64,000 nt of DNA, taken from Undibacterium sp. KW1 (GTDB taxonomy: Bacteria > Pseudomonadota > Gammaproteobacteria > Burkholderiales > Burkholderiaceae_D). The notes below the pieces were generated by a model. The model was not told the origin of the DNA. It saw nothing but the letters and a program-made list of their open reading frames with translations, and did no database searches. This document shows, piece by piece, positions 25,111-33,527 of the stretch. The stretch is from positions 5,208,001-5,272,000 of the forward strand of contig NZ_AP018439.1 of NCBI RefSeq assembly GCF_009937955.1. Reading direction: 5' to 3'. The position numbers were made by a program, and so were the translations under genes. Position 1 is the first letter of the stretch; each line of letters starts with the position of its first letter.

Positions 25111-26327
25111 GTCAGCAGTTCTTTCATGATAAAGCTCAACTCACGCGCAATGGCGTGGGCTTTGGATTCAGTCTTCAAGTGCGCAGGCAAGACATCCCAG
25201 GTATAAGTCTCGACTTCCAGATGCCCTGAAAAGCCTTGCTTGCGCAAAGCTCGCAAAGTCGCCAGCAAATCTGCACGGGTTGATCCCAGTGTTGAAGCTT
25301 GCTGTTGTTCACTATCCCAGAAAATAGGCACATGGCAGTGCACACGCCATTCACCGTCTGCATGGCCAGCCTGGTAAGCTGACAGCGCGGCAGGCAGGTC
25401 GGTATAACGTTGTAACTCGTCTTCATTCTGAATCACGACCTGATGCAGATAAACACCGTCATCAAAACGCCGCAATTCACTAAGCAAATCTGCATGCATG
25501 ACAGGAATGCGCAAGGCACAAGATAACTGTATCTTGGGTATGCGTATGCCGAGCGCGGTGAGGGTCTGCATGGCATGGACGGGGTCTTCAAATTCGACAG
25601 CAGCATGACAGACGTCATAGCACACACCCAGATGACGGCGCATCAGGCGCTCAGCCTGCGCTTCTGTGCAGGCCAGCAATGCAGCCAGCTTGCTGATGCT
25701 GTCTTTTGCCCATAGCTGGCCGCAGAAAAAAGCCGTGGTCTCGCTCATGGTTTCCAGAAAACAGCAGGGCTCTGGCTCCAATGCCAGGGCTATGCATTTT
25801 CCAGTTGCTTGTTCCAGTTCGGCCAGCATGGCAACTGCCTGTATGAGCTGCTCAACAATCTGCTGTTGTGCATCCGCAGTCTGCGTTTCAGATTTGTAGG
25901 CACCTGGGACGGTGGAAATACTGCCCTCCATATCATCAGGCAGGAGCTGGCTCAAAATCATGGCGCATTGTCTGGTGTAGCGCAAACGTTCAGCATCGCG
26001 CCAGTCTGGCAGATAGACTTGCTCCTTGACCCTGACATTGTGAAAGGGCCCGTAAGGAAAAGCATTGATGGTGAATACATATGCACCCAGGTTTTGTAGT
26101 TGCGTCTTGAATTGCTGCAAGACTGCTGGCTGGGCCAGACTGTCAGCCGCCATCGCCGACAGGCGCAGACCTATGCCGAAGGGCTGGTCTTCAAGCAGCT
26201 CCAGCTTTTTCCTGAGTACGGGGATAGTTTCATCGAGGCTGGCGCTGATTTCTTCCCAGCTTTCACCCGCATGGATATTCGTGCAGTAAGTCAGGTGCAC
26301 GTTTTGCGGTGGCAGGGATATCAGCAT
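25107..26327 (-). CDS. eboE: EboE, xylose-isomerase-like TIM-barrel protein
   Basis: 406 residues. It begins with HLTYCTNIHAGESWEEI, the hallmark of EboE 'metabolite traffic' proteins, and folds as an AP-endonuclease-2/xylose isomerase TIM barrel. Likely metal ligands are in ALEPEP (about 190-195), GVCYDVCHAAVEFED and VHCHVPIFW, ending with HLEVETYTWDVLP. It presumably isomerises or epimerises a sugar-like intermediate of the ebo pathway. 7 bp after eboD and overlapping eboC, so the same transcript. Confidence 0.88.
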   Translation of the reverse strand: MLISLPPQNVHLTYCTNIHAGESWEEISASLDETIPVLRKKLELLEDQPFGIGLRLSAMAADSLAQPAVLQQFKTQLQNLGAYVFTINAFPYGPFHNVRVKEQVYLPDWRDAERLRYTRQCAMILSQLLPDDMEGSISTVPGAYKSETQTADAQQQIVEQLIQAVAMLAELEQATGKCIALALEPEPCCFLETMSETTAFFCGQLWAKDSISKLAALLACTEAQAERLMRRHLGVCYDVCHAAVEFEDPVHAMQTLTALGIRIPKIQLSCALRIPVMHADLLSELRRFDDGVYLHQVVIQNEDELQRYTDLPAALSAYQAGHADGEWRVHCHVPIFWDSEQQQASTLGSTRADLLATLRALRKQGFSGHLEVETYTWDVLPAHLKTESKAHAIARELSFIMKELLT

Positions 26328-26334
26328 ATCAGTC

Positions 26335-27618
26335 TCAGCCTGCGATGGTGGTTGAAGTTTCGGCTGATATTGCGGCTGGTATTGCTGACTGCGCGCTTGC
26401 CTGCAGGCTTTGCAGCCAGTCTATCGCTGCCCGCACCAGCCCGGCATCCATCTCATGTACTTCTACACCGCTGCCTATCGCGGCCAGCAGGGTGATGGTC
26501 AATTCTCCGCCCAGATGTTCGCGGAATTCTCGCAAACCCTGCAGCACCAGTAATTCGCCTTGCGCATTCTGCGCGAGTAATTGCGGGTGCCACAAATCAA
26601 AACCCAGTTGCGTCAACAAGCGGTGGATGCGCGCATCTTCTCCTGCTGGCAATAAACCGGCGAGGCAGGAATAACGGGCATCAAGCGCGAGGCCTATCGC
26701 CACCGCCTCGCCATGCGACAGCGCATGTGCGGTCAGGCGTTCGAGTTTGTGGGCGACCCAGTGCCCATAATCGAGGGGCCGGGCGGAGCCACTTTCAAAC
26801 GGGTCACCACCATGCGCGATCTGGTGCATGTGCAGGCTGGCTGAACGGGCGATAACACTGTTCAGGATTACACTGTCAAATGCGGCCAGTGCGGGCAGCT
26901 GTTTTTCCATCATGAGAAAGAAGGCGTGATCACGTATCAAGGCCACTTTGACGGCTTCTGCCAGCCCTGCCCGTTTCTCGCGCGCAGGCAGGATATCGAT
27001 GAAAGCCGCATCATTGATGACCGCCCAGGGCGGTGCAAACGTGCCTATGAGATTTTTCTGCCCTTGCCAGTTGACGGCATTCTTGACACCGACACCGCTG
27101 TCATCCTGCGCCAGCACCGTCGTCGGGAAGCGTATATGGCGCACCCCGCGATGGAAAATCGCCGACGCATAACCGACAGCATCCAGCACTGCGCCACCAC
27201 CTATGGCAATGGCATAGGAATGCCGGTCTATCGCCCGCTCTGACAATGCCTGCAACAGTGTTTCTACGAGGGCAGGATCATTTTTGCAGGCTTCACCACC
27301 GGGCATCATGAAGATGTCACCTATTAATTCCATCGCTTCATGGTGGAAGTTGATGTAGGTCAGTATCTGCTCGGCAAGACCAGGCATGGCCCTGGCCACG
27401 CCTTCATCGAGAAAAATGGCGAGGCGGTGGCGGCGTTGTGGCTCACGCAACGTCACAACCGCACGAAAATCAGGATTGGCAATATCAAAGGCATCGCGGG
27501 TGGATACCACGGGGAAAGAATAATCGACACGCACATGTTGCTGCTGCCAGGCACCGCGCAAGGCAGGCGGCGCTGTCACATCCAGATCGGGCAGCCTGTT
27601 GAGTTCAGCCAATTTCAC
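26335..27618 (-). CDS. eboD: EboD, 3-dehydroquinate synthase-like sugar phosphate cyclase
   Basis: 427 residues of the sugar-phosphate cyclase superfamily. The NAD site is AIAIGGGAVLDAVGYAS (about 146-162), followed by HRGVRHIRFPTTVLAQDDSG and KNAVNWQGQKNLIGTF; zinc ligands are in GLAEAVKVALI (Glu), DYGHWVAHKLE (His) and HGEAVAIG (His). It is a paralogue of AroB rather than the housekeeping enzyme, given the ebo context and the extra C-terminal Ala-rich tail (about 405-427). It should cyclise a ketose phosphate to a cyclitol. First gene of the eboD-E-C-A run. Confidence 0.88.
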   Translation of the reverse strand: MKLAELNRLPDLDVTAPPALRGAWQQQHVRVDYSFPVVSTRDAFDIANPDFRAVVTLREPQRRHRLAIFLDEGVARAMPGLAEQILTYINFHHEAMELIGDIFMMPGGEACKNDPALVETLLQALSERAIDRHSYAIAIGGGAVLDAVGYASAIFHRGVRHIRFPTTVLAQDDSGVGVKNAVNWQGQKNLIGTFAPPWAVINDAAFIDILPAREKRAGLAEAVKVALIRDHAFFLMMEKQLPALAAFDSVILNSVIARSASLHMHQIAHGGDPFESGSARPLDYGHWVAHKLERLTAHALSHGEAVAIGLALDARYSCLAGLLPAGEDARIHRLLTQLGFDLWHPQLLAQNAQGELLVLQGLREFREHLGGELTITLLAAIGSGVEVHEMDAGLVRAAIDWLQSLQASAQSAIPAAISAETSTTIAG

Positions 27619-27688
27619 GATAAGTCCTTTTCATGGATATCCACATCCAGTTCACCATCATGCTGTCATTGATTATAAAACTGATATG

Positions 27689-27703
27689 CATTTGTTTGCA
27701 AAT
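27689..27703. promoter_or_regulatory. 15-bp dyad upstream of eboD (mate at 30655-30669)
   Basis: CATTTGTTTGCAAAT contains the inverted halves ATTTG/CAAAT spaced by 4 bp. The exact reverse complement stands in the divergent region upstream of the VioB-like gene and eboF. It is 71 bp from the eboD start codon, so it may be a shared operator. Confidence 0.5.
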
Positions 27704-27779
27704 TTATCAATCTCTCCAGACAACATCGACAACATTGGTAACATCAGCAATGCTGTCTGGAGGAAACACGATGGCTCAC

Positions 27780-30458
27780 TCAGTCAGGGAAAGGCAGTTG
27801 GAAGCTCGGCCCTGCTGTCGTGCCATCGTTCAAACCAGAAGGCGTCTCCATCAATTGCTGCGCTGCCAAACCCAGCGAGAACATCAGGCCAACTGCCTGG
27901 CCCAGCTTGTCTGGCTCGCCATTGAAGGCGATGTGCAAGCCATTCAGCAGTGCCTGATAAGTACTGGCAAACTGCTCCTGCAAGATGCGGGCGCGTGAGC
28001 CTTTGGGATACACCGCCAGATTGGGGTCATCCATCATTGGCCAGACACCATCAGGGTCAAACGGGATTTTTTCGCCACTATAGGAAAAGCCATGTTCGCT
28101 CTTCACAAGGCGATGTCCATTGACTATTTCTGCATATTTGTAATAGTGCGACAACTCCCCATCACCATCACCGGGATGACGTGCATTTGCGCCCTCGCCC
28201 TGACGCTTGATTTCATCGATCGCCCGGCAGGCATCCGCCAGCGACGTGATCGTGAACAGTTTACCTGTGCCATGCCATTCCGTGACCTGTTTCTCTGCAT
28301 TGCCAAAACTGATCTGTCCGGCATTACTGAGCTCCGTCAAAGCCTGTTTGATTTCATCATAGAACCAGCCTATGGTGTATTTCGATGTATCAACAGGATC
28401 ACCTCTCCTGGCGCGATAATGCACGGGCTCTATGGTTTTTTCTGGTTGCTCTATGGACATGAAGGCACGCAACTGGTCTATCGAGCATTTGCGCAGGCGT
28501 ACATTCAGGTCTGCTCTTAAACCACCCGGCAAGGAGCCAGGATAGACAGGGACGAATTTGGGGCGGTTGAAGCAGGGCTGGCCACCTATGGAGATGAAGA
28601 GATTTGATACCAGCGCCATGTGCAACATCTCTTCCATGACAACGCTACGTATCAACTGCGCCACTTCGATATTGGCATTTGGCTTGATACTGTAGAGCGC
28701 AGTCAGGTAAGGCGGTATCGTCGCATGCTCCAGCTCTATCGCCTGTTGCAGGGCGCGGTGCAGATCAGGGACTGAATCGAGCTCCATGTAGAGCGGGCTT
28801 TCCAGCCACTTCAACAGCATCTTGCGCTTTTTGGTAGAAAGGTCGCGTGTCACCGGCATGTAATTGGGATCGGATACCGGGGCCTTGAACACATTCTTGA
28901 GTGCATAGATCTTGTTCGTCAGACTGGCATAATTCGACAGATCGACGATCTTGTGCATGATGGGATAGAGGTCGGCATATTGCTGGAAGATGGGCCGCAC
29001 ATCACACATCCAGTCTGGTTTGTCAGGTATCGTGTAGCCGCTGAAGACCAGGGCATTCAGCGTCAGTGCGCCATTACCCACGCTGCCCAGCGGCGGTGGC
29101 GCACTTCCTATCTGGTAGGTCACGCAATATACCTGCCCATCAATATAGCCGCGTGGATTACCGGGGTCTGTCGCTTTCAGTGTCAGTTCCGCCCGGCCAT
29201 CGCTGCCAGTGGTAATGCTGGTCTGGAAAGCCAGTGCTTCGGTAGGTGTGCCGACTTGTTGCGGGCCCGATACTGGCCCCTGAGTGACCTGGCCTTGCAT
29301 CGCAGATGGATCATAACCGAGGCTGATCTGGGTATTCGCCAATGGCTGCCCGAAGCTGCTTGCATAAAAATGCACGCTGGTATTTTCAGGTGGATTAAAC
29401 CTGAAGACGAAATTGTCTGCCCTCACCCATTGACCATTCGGTGCTTCTGCCAGCAGGGGCTGGGTAGCGTTTTTGACCAGGCCCAGCGGGGTATTGCTGG
29501 CAGCGGCGAGCTGGGTGCTGCTCAAGGGAATGGAGACTATGCCTGCCGTGCTTTCATACCAGTGCTGCCCTTGGTAATTGACTTCGGCCAGCAATTGCGG
29601 CGGGCCATCATTCGGCAGCAAGGCTATAGTCAGGCTGCCAGAATCTGCACGGGCACCGCCCAGTTCTGCGATAGGCAGGCTATTACCCAAATCCAGTGTC
29701 AGCACATTGCCGACAATTTGCCCGATGGCGTCATTGGCTGTTTGCCCTGGCACTGCCCACAGGCGGCGGCCAGGCACGAAATGCCGGGGCTCACACACAT
29801 CATGCAAGCCTATGCTGCCGACCACGCGGCCAAAGGTGAAATTGGGCGAAGACATGGTGTCGTCAAAACTGTCGACATTGAACTTGATACTGAAATTGTC
29901 TGGCGTTTTATTCTCGGCCAACAACTCTTGCAGGAAGCGCGAAGGTCCGGCCCCGGTAATGCTGATCTGTTCGAGCACTGACTGGTAATACGCGCAAAAG
30001 AATGAATCAGGCTCACCAGGCGGGTAATTGACCCAGATGTCCGCAAACGGCGCGACCGCAAAACGGCTACGGAAGCCCATGCCGGAAGCCTCGCTGCCAA
30101 GATTGACCGAAAAACCCCAGATCTGCGACACCATCTGCTGTTCACTATCGAGATCAACCAGCTTGCCCTCTACCCTGCTGTCGGTGCCATTCACTGCCAG
30201 GCCGATGACGGGATCAAGACTGGGGTCGCTGCAAGTGCTGCCATCCTTATACACCACGCTGGTCACTACGCACTGACGGAAACGCCACGAGCCAGTGCCA
30301 TTCGGGTTCCACCAGCCATTGCTGGCGCCTGGCCCGGGCATCTGGTAATTCGAACGGAAACGCGCTGTATTGAAATGTTCGGGGTCATTATTGACCGTGG
30401 ATACATCCGCTTGAAACTGCCCGGCAAAAACCAGACGGGGAAGGCTTAGATAACTCAT
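27780..30458 (-). CDS. VioB-like ferritin-fold protein in the ebo cluster
   Basis: 892 residues from the ATG at 30458 (AGGAG 6 bp upstream; 52 further codons upstream look non-coding). The N-terminus MSYLSLPRLVFAGQFQADVS resembles the start of VioB, the iminophenyl-pyruvate dimer synthase of violacein synthesis. A ferritin-like domain starts near 570 (AIELEHATIPPYLTALYSI), with RSVVMEEMLHMALVSNLF (about 604-621, ExxH) supplying di-iron-type ligands. The middle part (about 300-540) is beta-rich. In VioB/RebD/StaD this fold couples two indole-3-pyruvate imines. No VioA-type amino acid oxidase is in the window, so the substrate is unknown. Its place between eboD and eboF is striking. It could also be an oxygenase of another kind. 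Confidence 0.75.
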   Translation of the reverse strand: MSYLSLPRLVFAGQFQADVSTVNNDPEHFNTARFRSNYQMPGPGASNGWWNPNGTGSWRFRQCVVTSVVYKDGSTCSDPSLDPVIGLAVNGTDSRVEGKLVDLDSEQQMVSQIWGFSVNLGSEASGMGFRSRFAVAPFADIWVNYPPGEPDSFFCAYYQSVLEQISITGAGPSRFLQELLAENKTPDNFSIKFNVDSFDDTMSSPNFTFGRVVGSIGLHDVCEPRHFVPGRRLWAVPGQTANDAIGQIVGNVLTLDLGNSLPIAELGGARADSGSLTIALLPNDGPPQLLAEVNYQGQHWYESTAGIVSIPLSSTQLAAASNTPLGLVKNATQPLLAEAPNGQWVRADNFVFRFNPPENTSVHFYASSFGQPLANTQISLGYDPSAMQGQVTQGPVSGPQQVGTPTEALAFQTSITTGSDGRAELTLKATDPGNPRGYIDGQVYCVTYQIGSAPPPLGSVGNGALTLNALVFSGYTIPDKPDWMCDVRPIFQQYADLYPIMHKIVDLSNYASLTNKIYALKNVFKAPVSDPNYMPVTRDLSTKKRKMLLKWLESPLYMELDSVPDLHRALQQAIELEHATIPPYLTALYSIKPNANIEVAQLIRSVVMEEMLHMALVSNLFISIGGQPCFNRPKFVPVYPGSLPGGLRADLNVRLRKCSIDQLRAFMSIEQPEKTIEPVHYRARRGDPVDTSKYTIGWFYDEIKQALTELSNAGQISFGNAEKQVTEWHGTGKLFTITSLADACRAIDEIKRQGEGANARHPGDGDGELSHYYKYAEIVNGHRLVKSEHGFSYSGEKIPFDPDGVWPMMDDPNLAVYPKGSRARILQEQFASTYQALLNGLHIAFNGEPDKLGQAVGLMFSLGLAAQQLMETPSGLNDGTTAGPSFQLPFPD

Positions 30459-30884
30459 GGTGACTCCTGGGGTAGATATCAAGTGAATTGACGGGCTTAC
30501 CTGGGTTTGCCGGGTTTGTCTTGGCAATAATGGTGACGCCTGATAGTGGTACTGAGGGCGTTCCGCTACTGCTCGCAGACAACCGCTGTGCCAGCCTGAA
30601 CAGGCAGCACACAATTACAAATATTGAAACATTAATGCAAAATAATCAATGAATATTTGCAAACAAATGTTGAATTATGATGACATTTCGAAATTATTCA
30701 AAAAGAAACATTTTTTACATAAAGCATATTGCAGTAAACGATAGATAAGATAATAATCAGGCAACAAGAGAGACCAGCAAGGAGCAAGACAAGGGCAGGC
30801 TTTGCAGCGCAAACCCGTTTCATGCTTACCAAACCTGCCCAACTCAGCCGACCCAGCCACATAGCCAATGAACAAAGATTTGCC
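30459..30884. promoter_or_regulatory. Divergent promoter region of the VioB-like gene and eboF
   Basis: 426 bp, strongly AT-rich between 30,600 and 30,760. It contains the 15-bp dyad ATTTGCAAACAAATG at 30655-30669, the reverse complement of the one upstream of eboD. No further gene is convincing; the frames running in from both sides lack ribosome sites. Confidence 0.5.
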
Positions 30885-32279
30885 ATGCAAGCCCAAACCC
30901 TGTTGATACTGAATATCGTTGGACTGACACCTCGCCTGATAGGAACCTACACACCAAGGCTAAAGGCTTTTGTTGAACAGGGCAGGCTGCTGCCCTTACA
31001 AACCGTGACACCAGCAGTCACCTGTACCGTACAGGCCAGCATGATGACGGGGCTGTCGCCGCAGCAACATGGCATAGTCGGCAATGGCTGGCTATTCCGT
31101 GATCTGGCAGAAATCTGGTTCTGGCGGCAATCGAACAAACTCGTCAGCGGAGAAAAAATCTGGGAAGCAGGCAAGGCGCGCGACCCCAGGTTCACTTGCG
31201 CGAACCTGTTCTGGTGGTACAACATGGCCTCCAGCCATGACTATGGCATTACGCCCCGCCCTATCTACAAGGCAGATGGCCGCAAGCTGCCAGACTGTTA
31301 TACGACACCTCCAGAGTGGCGCGATGAACTGACTCAAAAACTCGGTGCCTTCCCGCTGTTCCAGTTCTGGGGCCCGGCCACCACGATCAAGTCCAGCCGC
31401 TGGATAGCTGATGCTGCCAAGCTGGCGATCACAGAAAAAAATCCCACCCTGACCATGGTCTATCTGCCCCACCTTGATTATGACTTGCAAAGACATGGGC
31501 CAGACCTGACAGACCCGGCGGTACAGCAATCGCTGCGTGATATAGACGAAGTGGCCGGAGACCTGATCGCCCATGCACAACAGGCCGGGCGTCGTGTCAT
31601 GATACTGTCTGAATATGGCATCACGGCTGTTGATCGCCCGGTGCACCTGAACCGCATACTGCGTGACGCCGGTTATCTGGTGGTACGCCAGGAAGATGGC
31701 GCAGAACTGCTGGACCCGATTGCCTCCAGCGCCTATGCGGTGGCTGACCACCAGTTTGCCCATGTATATATTTCCAGGCCCGAGCTGATTGCGCCGGTGC
31801 GCAGGCTACTGGCCGGTGTCGCTGGTGTGGAAGGTATCTGGGCCGGTAGCGAGCGTGCAGAAATAGGGCTGGACCACCCGCGCTCCGGTGAACTGGTCGT
31901 CATGGCAGACAAGCGCTCATGGTTTACCTACTATTACTGGCAAGATGATGCGCTGGCACCAGACTTTGCGCGCACGGTAGAGATACACCGCAAACCCGGC
32001 TATGACCCGGCTGAATTATTTGTCGATAAAAATATCCGTTTCCCCAAACTCGCCGTTGCATGGCGGCTGGGCAAGCGCCTGCTGGGTTTGCGCAGCCTCA
32101 TGAATGTCATCGGCCTCGATGCCAGCCTAGTCAAAGGTTCGCATGGCAGGCCGGTGGATGATGTGGCCGATGGCCCCTTGCTGATACTGGACCAGGCAAA
32201 GGCCGATGGCGTGAACGAAGTCCACGCGACCGATATCAAGGACATCGCCTTGAAAATCATGTTTGAAAATCATATTTAA
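30885..32279 (+). CDS. eboF: EboF, nucleotide pyrophosphatase/phosphodiesterase-like (alkaline phosphatase superfamily)
   Basis: 464 residues from the ATG at 30885 (MQAQTLLILNIVGL); an in-frame ATG at 30822 would add 21 residues without family likeness. Family marks: the N-terminal ILNIVGLTPRLIG metal region, the nucleophile loop VTPAVTCTVQASMMTGLSP with a Thr nucleophile, then NGWLFRDL, YLPHLDYDLQRHGP (metal Asp/His), VMILSEYGIT and a late His in VKGSHGRPVDD. It should hydrolyse a phosphodiester or diphosphate bond, in the ebo pathway perhaps an activated intermediate. eboB follows 24 bp later. Confidence 0.87.
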   Translation: MQAQTLLILNIVGLTPRLIGTYTPRLKAFVEQGRLLPLQTVTPAVTCTVQASMMTGLSPQQHGIVGNGWLFRDLAEIWFWRQSNKLVSGEKIWEAGKARDPRFTCANLFWWYNMASSHDYGITPRPIYKADGRKLPDCYTTPPEWRDELTQKLGAFPLFQFWGPATTIKSSRWIADAAKLAITEKNPTLTMVYLPHLDYDLQRHGPDLTDPAVQQSLRDIDEVAGDLIAHAQQAGRRVMILSEYGITAVDRPVHLNRILRDAGYLVVRQEDGAELLDPIASSAYAVADHQFAHVYISRPELIAPVRRLLAGVAGVEGIWAGSERAEIGLDHPRSGELVVMADKRSWFTYYYWQDDALAPDFARTVEIHRKPGYDPAELFVDKNIRFPKLAVAWRLGKRLLGLRSLMNVIGLDASLVKGSHGRPVDDVADGPLLILDQAKADGVNEVHATDIKDIALKIMFENHI

Positions 32280-32303
32280 AGATGCACACTCAGGAGCAGG
32301 CAA

Positions 32304-33425
32304 ATGAACGAGAATGGCACCCCCCAAGATAAGTACCCTGGTAACTTCGTCGCCGACAGCACGATAGTCGATGAAATGTTTTCCGACCGTGCCGTCACCT
32401 GCCCCTGCTGCAATGGCACGATCACGCCGCAGATGCTGCAAAACCTGCTGACCCAGGCCGGACAACTGCAACAGGGCCAGGCCGCATTCAGGCAACTGGC
32501 CAGCGGTGGCAATGGCATGATGATAGACCCGCATGCACACATGATCGCCCGCACTACCGATGACTATGAAGCCATGGCCAAGGCTGGCATCGTCGCTGTC
32601 ATAGAACCGGCATTCTGGCTAGGGCAGTTGCGTACCAATGTCGGCAGCTTTATCGATTATTTTTCTACCATCACCGGCTTTGAGCGTTTTCGCGCCGGGC
32701 AGTTTGGCATACGCCATTATTGCGCGATAGGTCTCAATCCCAAAGAGGCAAATAACCCGGCACTGGCAGAAGCGGTACTCGATATCATGCCACGCTACCT
32801 AGGCAAGGAGGGTGTGGTGGCGCTCGGTGAAATTGGCTACGACGAGCAAACCGAACTCGAAGACAAGGCCCTGCGGGCGCAGATCGCCATGGCAATAGAA
32901 TTTGAACTGCCCATCATGATACACACGCCGCACCGTGACAAAAAACGCGGTACCACCCGCACCATGGATGTTCTGGAAGAATGCGGCTTTGACCCGGCGC
33001 GCTGCGTCATCGACCACAATAATGAAGAAACCGTGCAAGAGGTACTGGACCGTGGTTACTGGTGCGCCTTCACGATTTACCCATCAACCAAGATGGGCAA
33101 TGAAAGACTGGCTGACATCGTCAATCAATACGGCCCTGAACGCATCATCGTCAATTCTGCTTGCGACTGGGGCGTGTCTGACCCACTGGCGGTACCCAAA
33201 TCAGCCCGTCTGATGGCCAGCCGGGGTATTTCTGCCGAAGTCATACACCAGGTCGTGTATGCCAATGCCCTGTCTGTCTATGGCCTGAACCAGGAGATGC
33301 AGGAAGCCCACTGGTGCCAGCCAGCGAAAATAGACCAGCGTACCCTGTATAGCGGCAATTCCGTGCTGCGTGGGCAGATGCCACGTGTGGATGAAGAAGT
33401 CTTGAATCCGGATATTATTCGCTGA
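32304..33425 (+). CDS. eboB: EboB, TatD-family metal-dependent hydrolase with N-terminal extension
   Basis: 373 residues. The TatD-like TIM barrel starts only at residue 72 (MIDPHAHM, the HxH metal site) and continues with VVALGEIGYDEQ (metal Glu), MIHTPHRDKKRG, CVIDHNN and NSACDWGVSD (Asp). The first 70 residues are extra: they hold a CPCC motif (VTCPCCNGTITPQML) and a Gln-rich helix, which could bind a metal or a partner. An internal ATG at 32514 or 32517 would give the plain family length, but GGAGCAGG before 32304 supports the long form. Last gene of the ebo set. Confidence 0.87.
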   Translation: MNENGTPQDKYPGNFVADSTIVDEMFSDRAVTCPCCNGTITPQMLQNLLTQAGQLQQGQAAFRQLASGGNGMMIDPHAHMIARTTDDYEAMAKAGIVAVIEPAFWLGQLRTNVGSFIDYFSTITGFERFRAGQFGIRHYCAIGLNPKEANNPALAEAVLDIMPRYLGKEGVVALGEIGYDEQTELEDKALRAQIAMAIEFELPIMIHTPHRDKKRGTTRTMDVLEECGFDPARCVIDHNNEETVQEVLDRGYWCAFTIYPSTKMGNERLADIVNQYGPERIIVNSACDWGVSDPLAVPKSARLMASRGISAEVIHQVVYANALSVYGLNQEMQEAHWCQPAKIDQRTLYSGNSVLRGQMPRVDEEVLNPDIIR

Positions 33426-33527
33426 GTTGGCCGGGAGCTTGTCATTTGCTGAAGTCGATTTGCCGCCAGTAAGCCTGATTACTGGTTAAAATACCTGAAC
33501 TTGAGACCAACCAGATGACCAGCTCCC

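Noticed and set aside
26335..27618. Housekeeping aroB
   Set aside because: Within a complete ebo set and with an extended C-terminus; no aroK neighbour.
27780..30458. Violacein biosynthesis gene vioB itself
   Set aside because: No vioA, C, D or E neighbour; similarity is limited to the N-terminus and the ferritin region as judged by eye.
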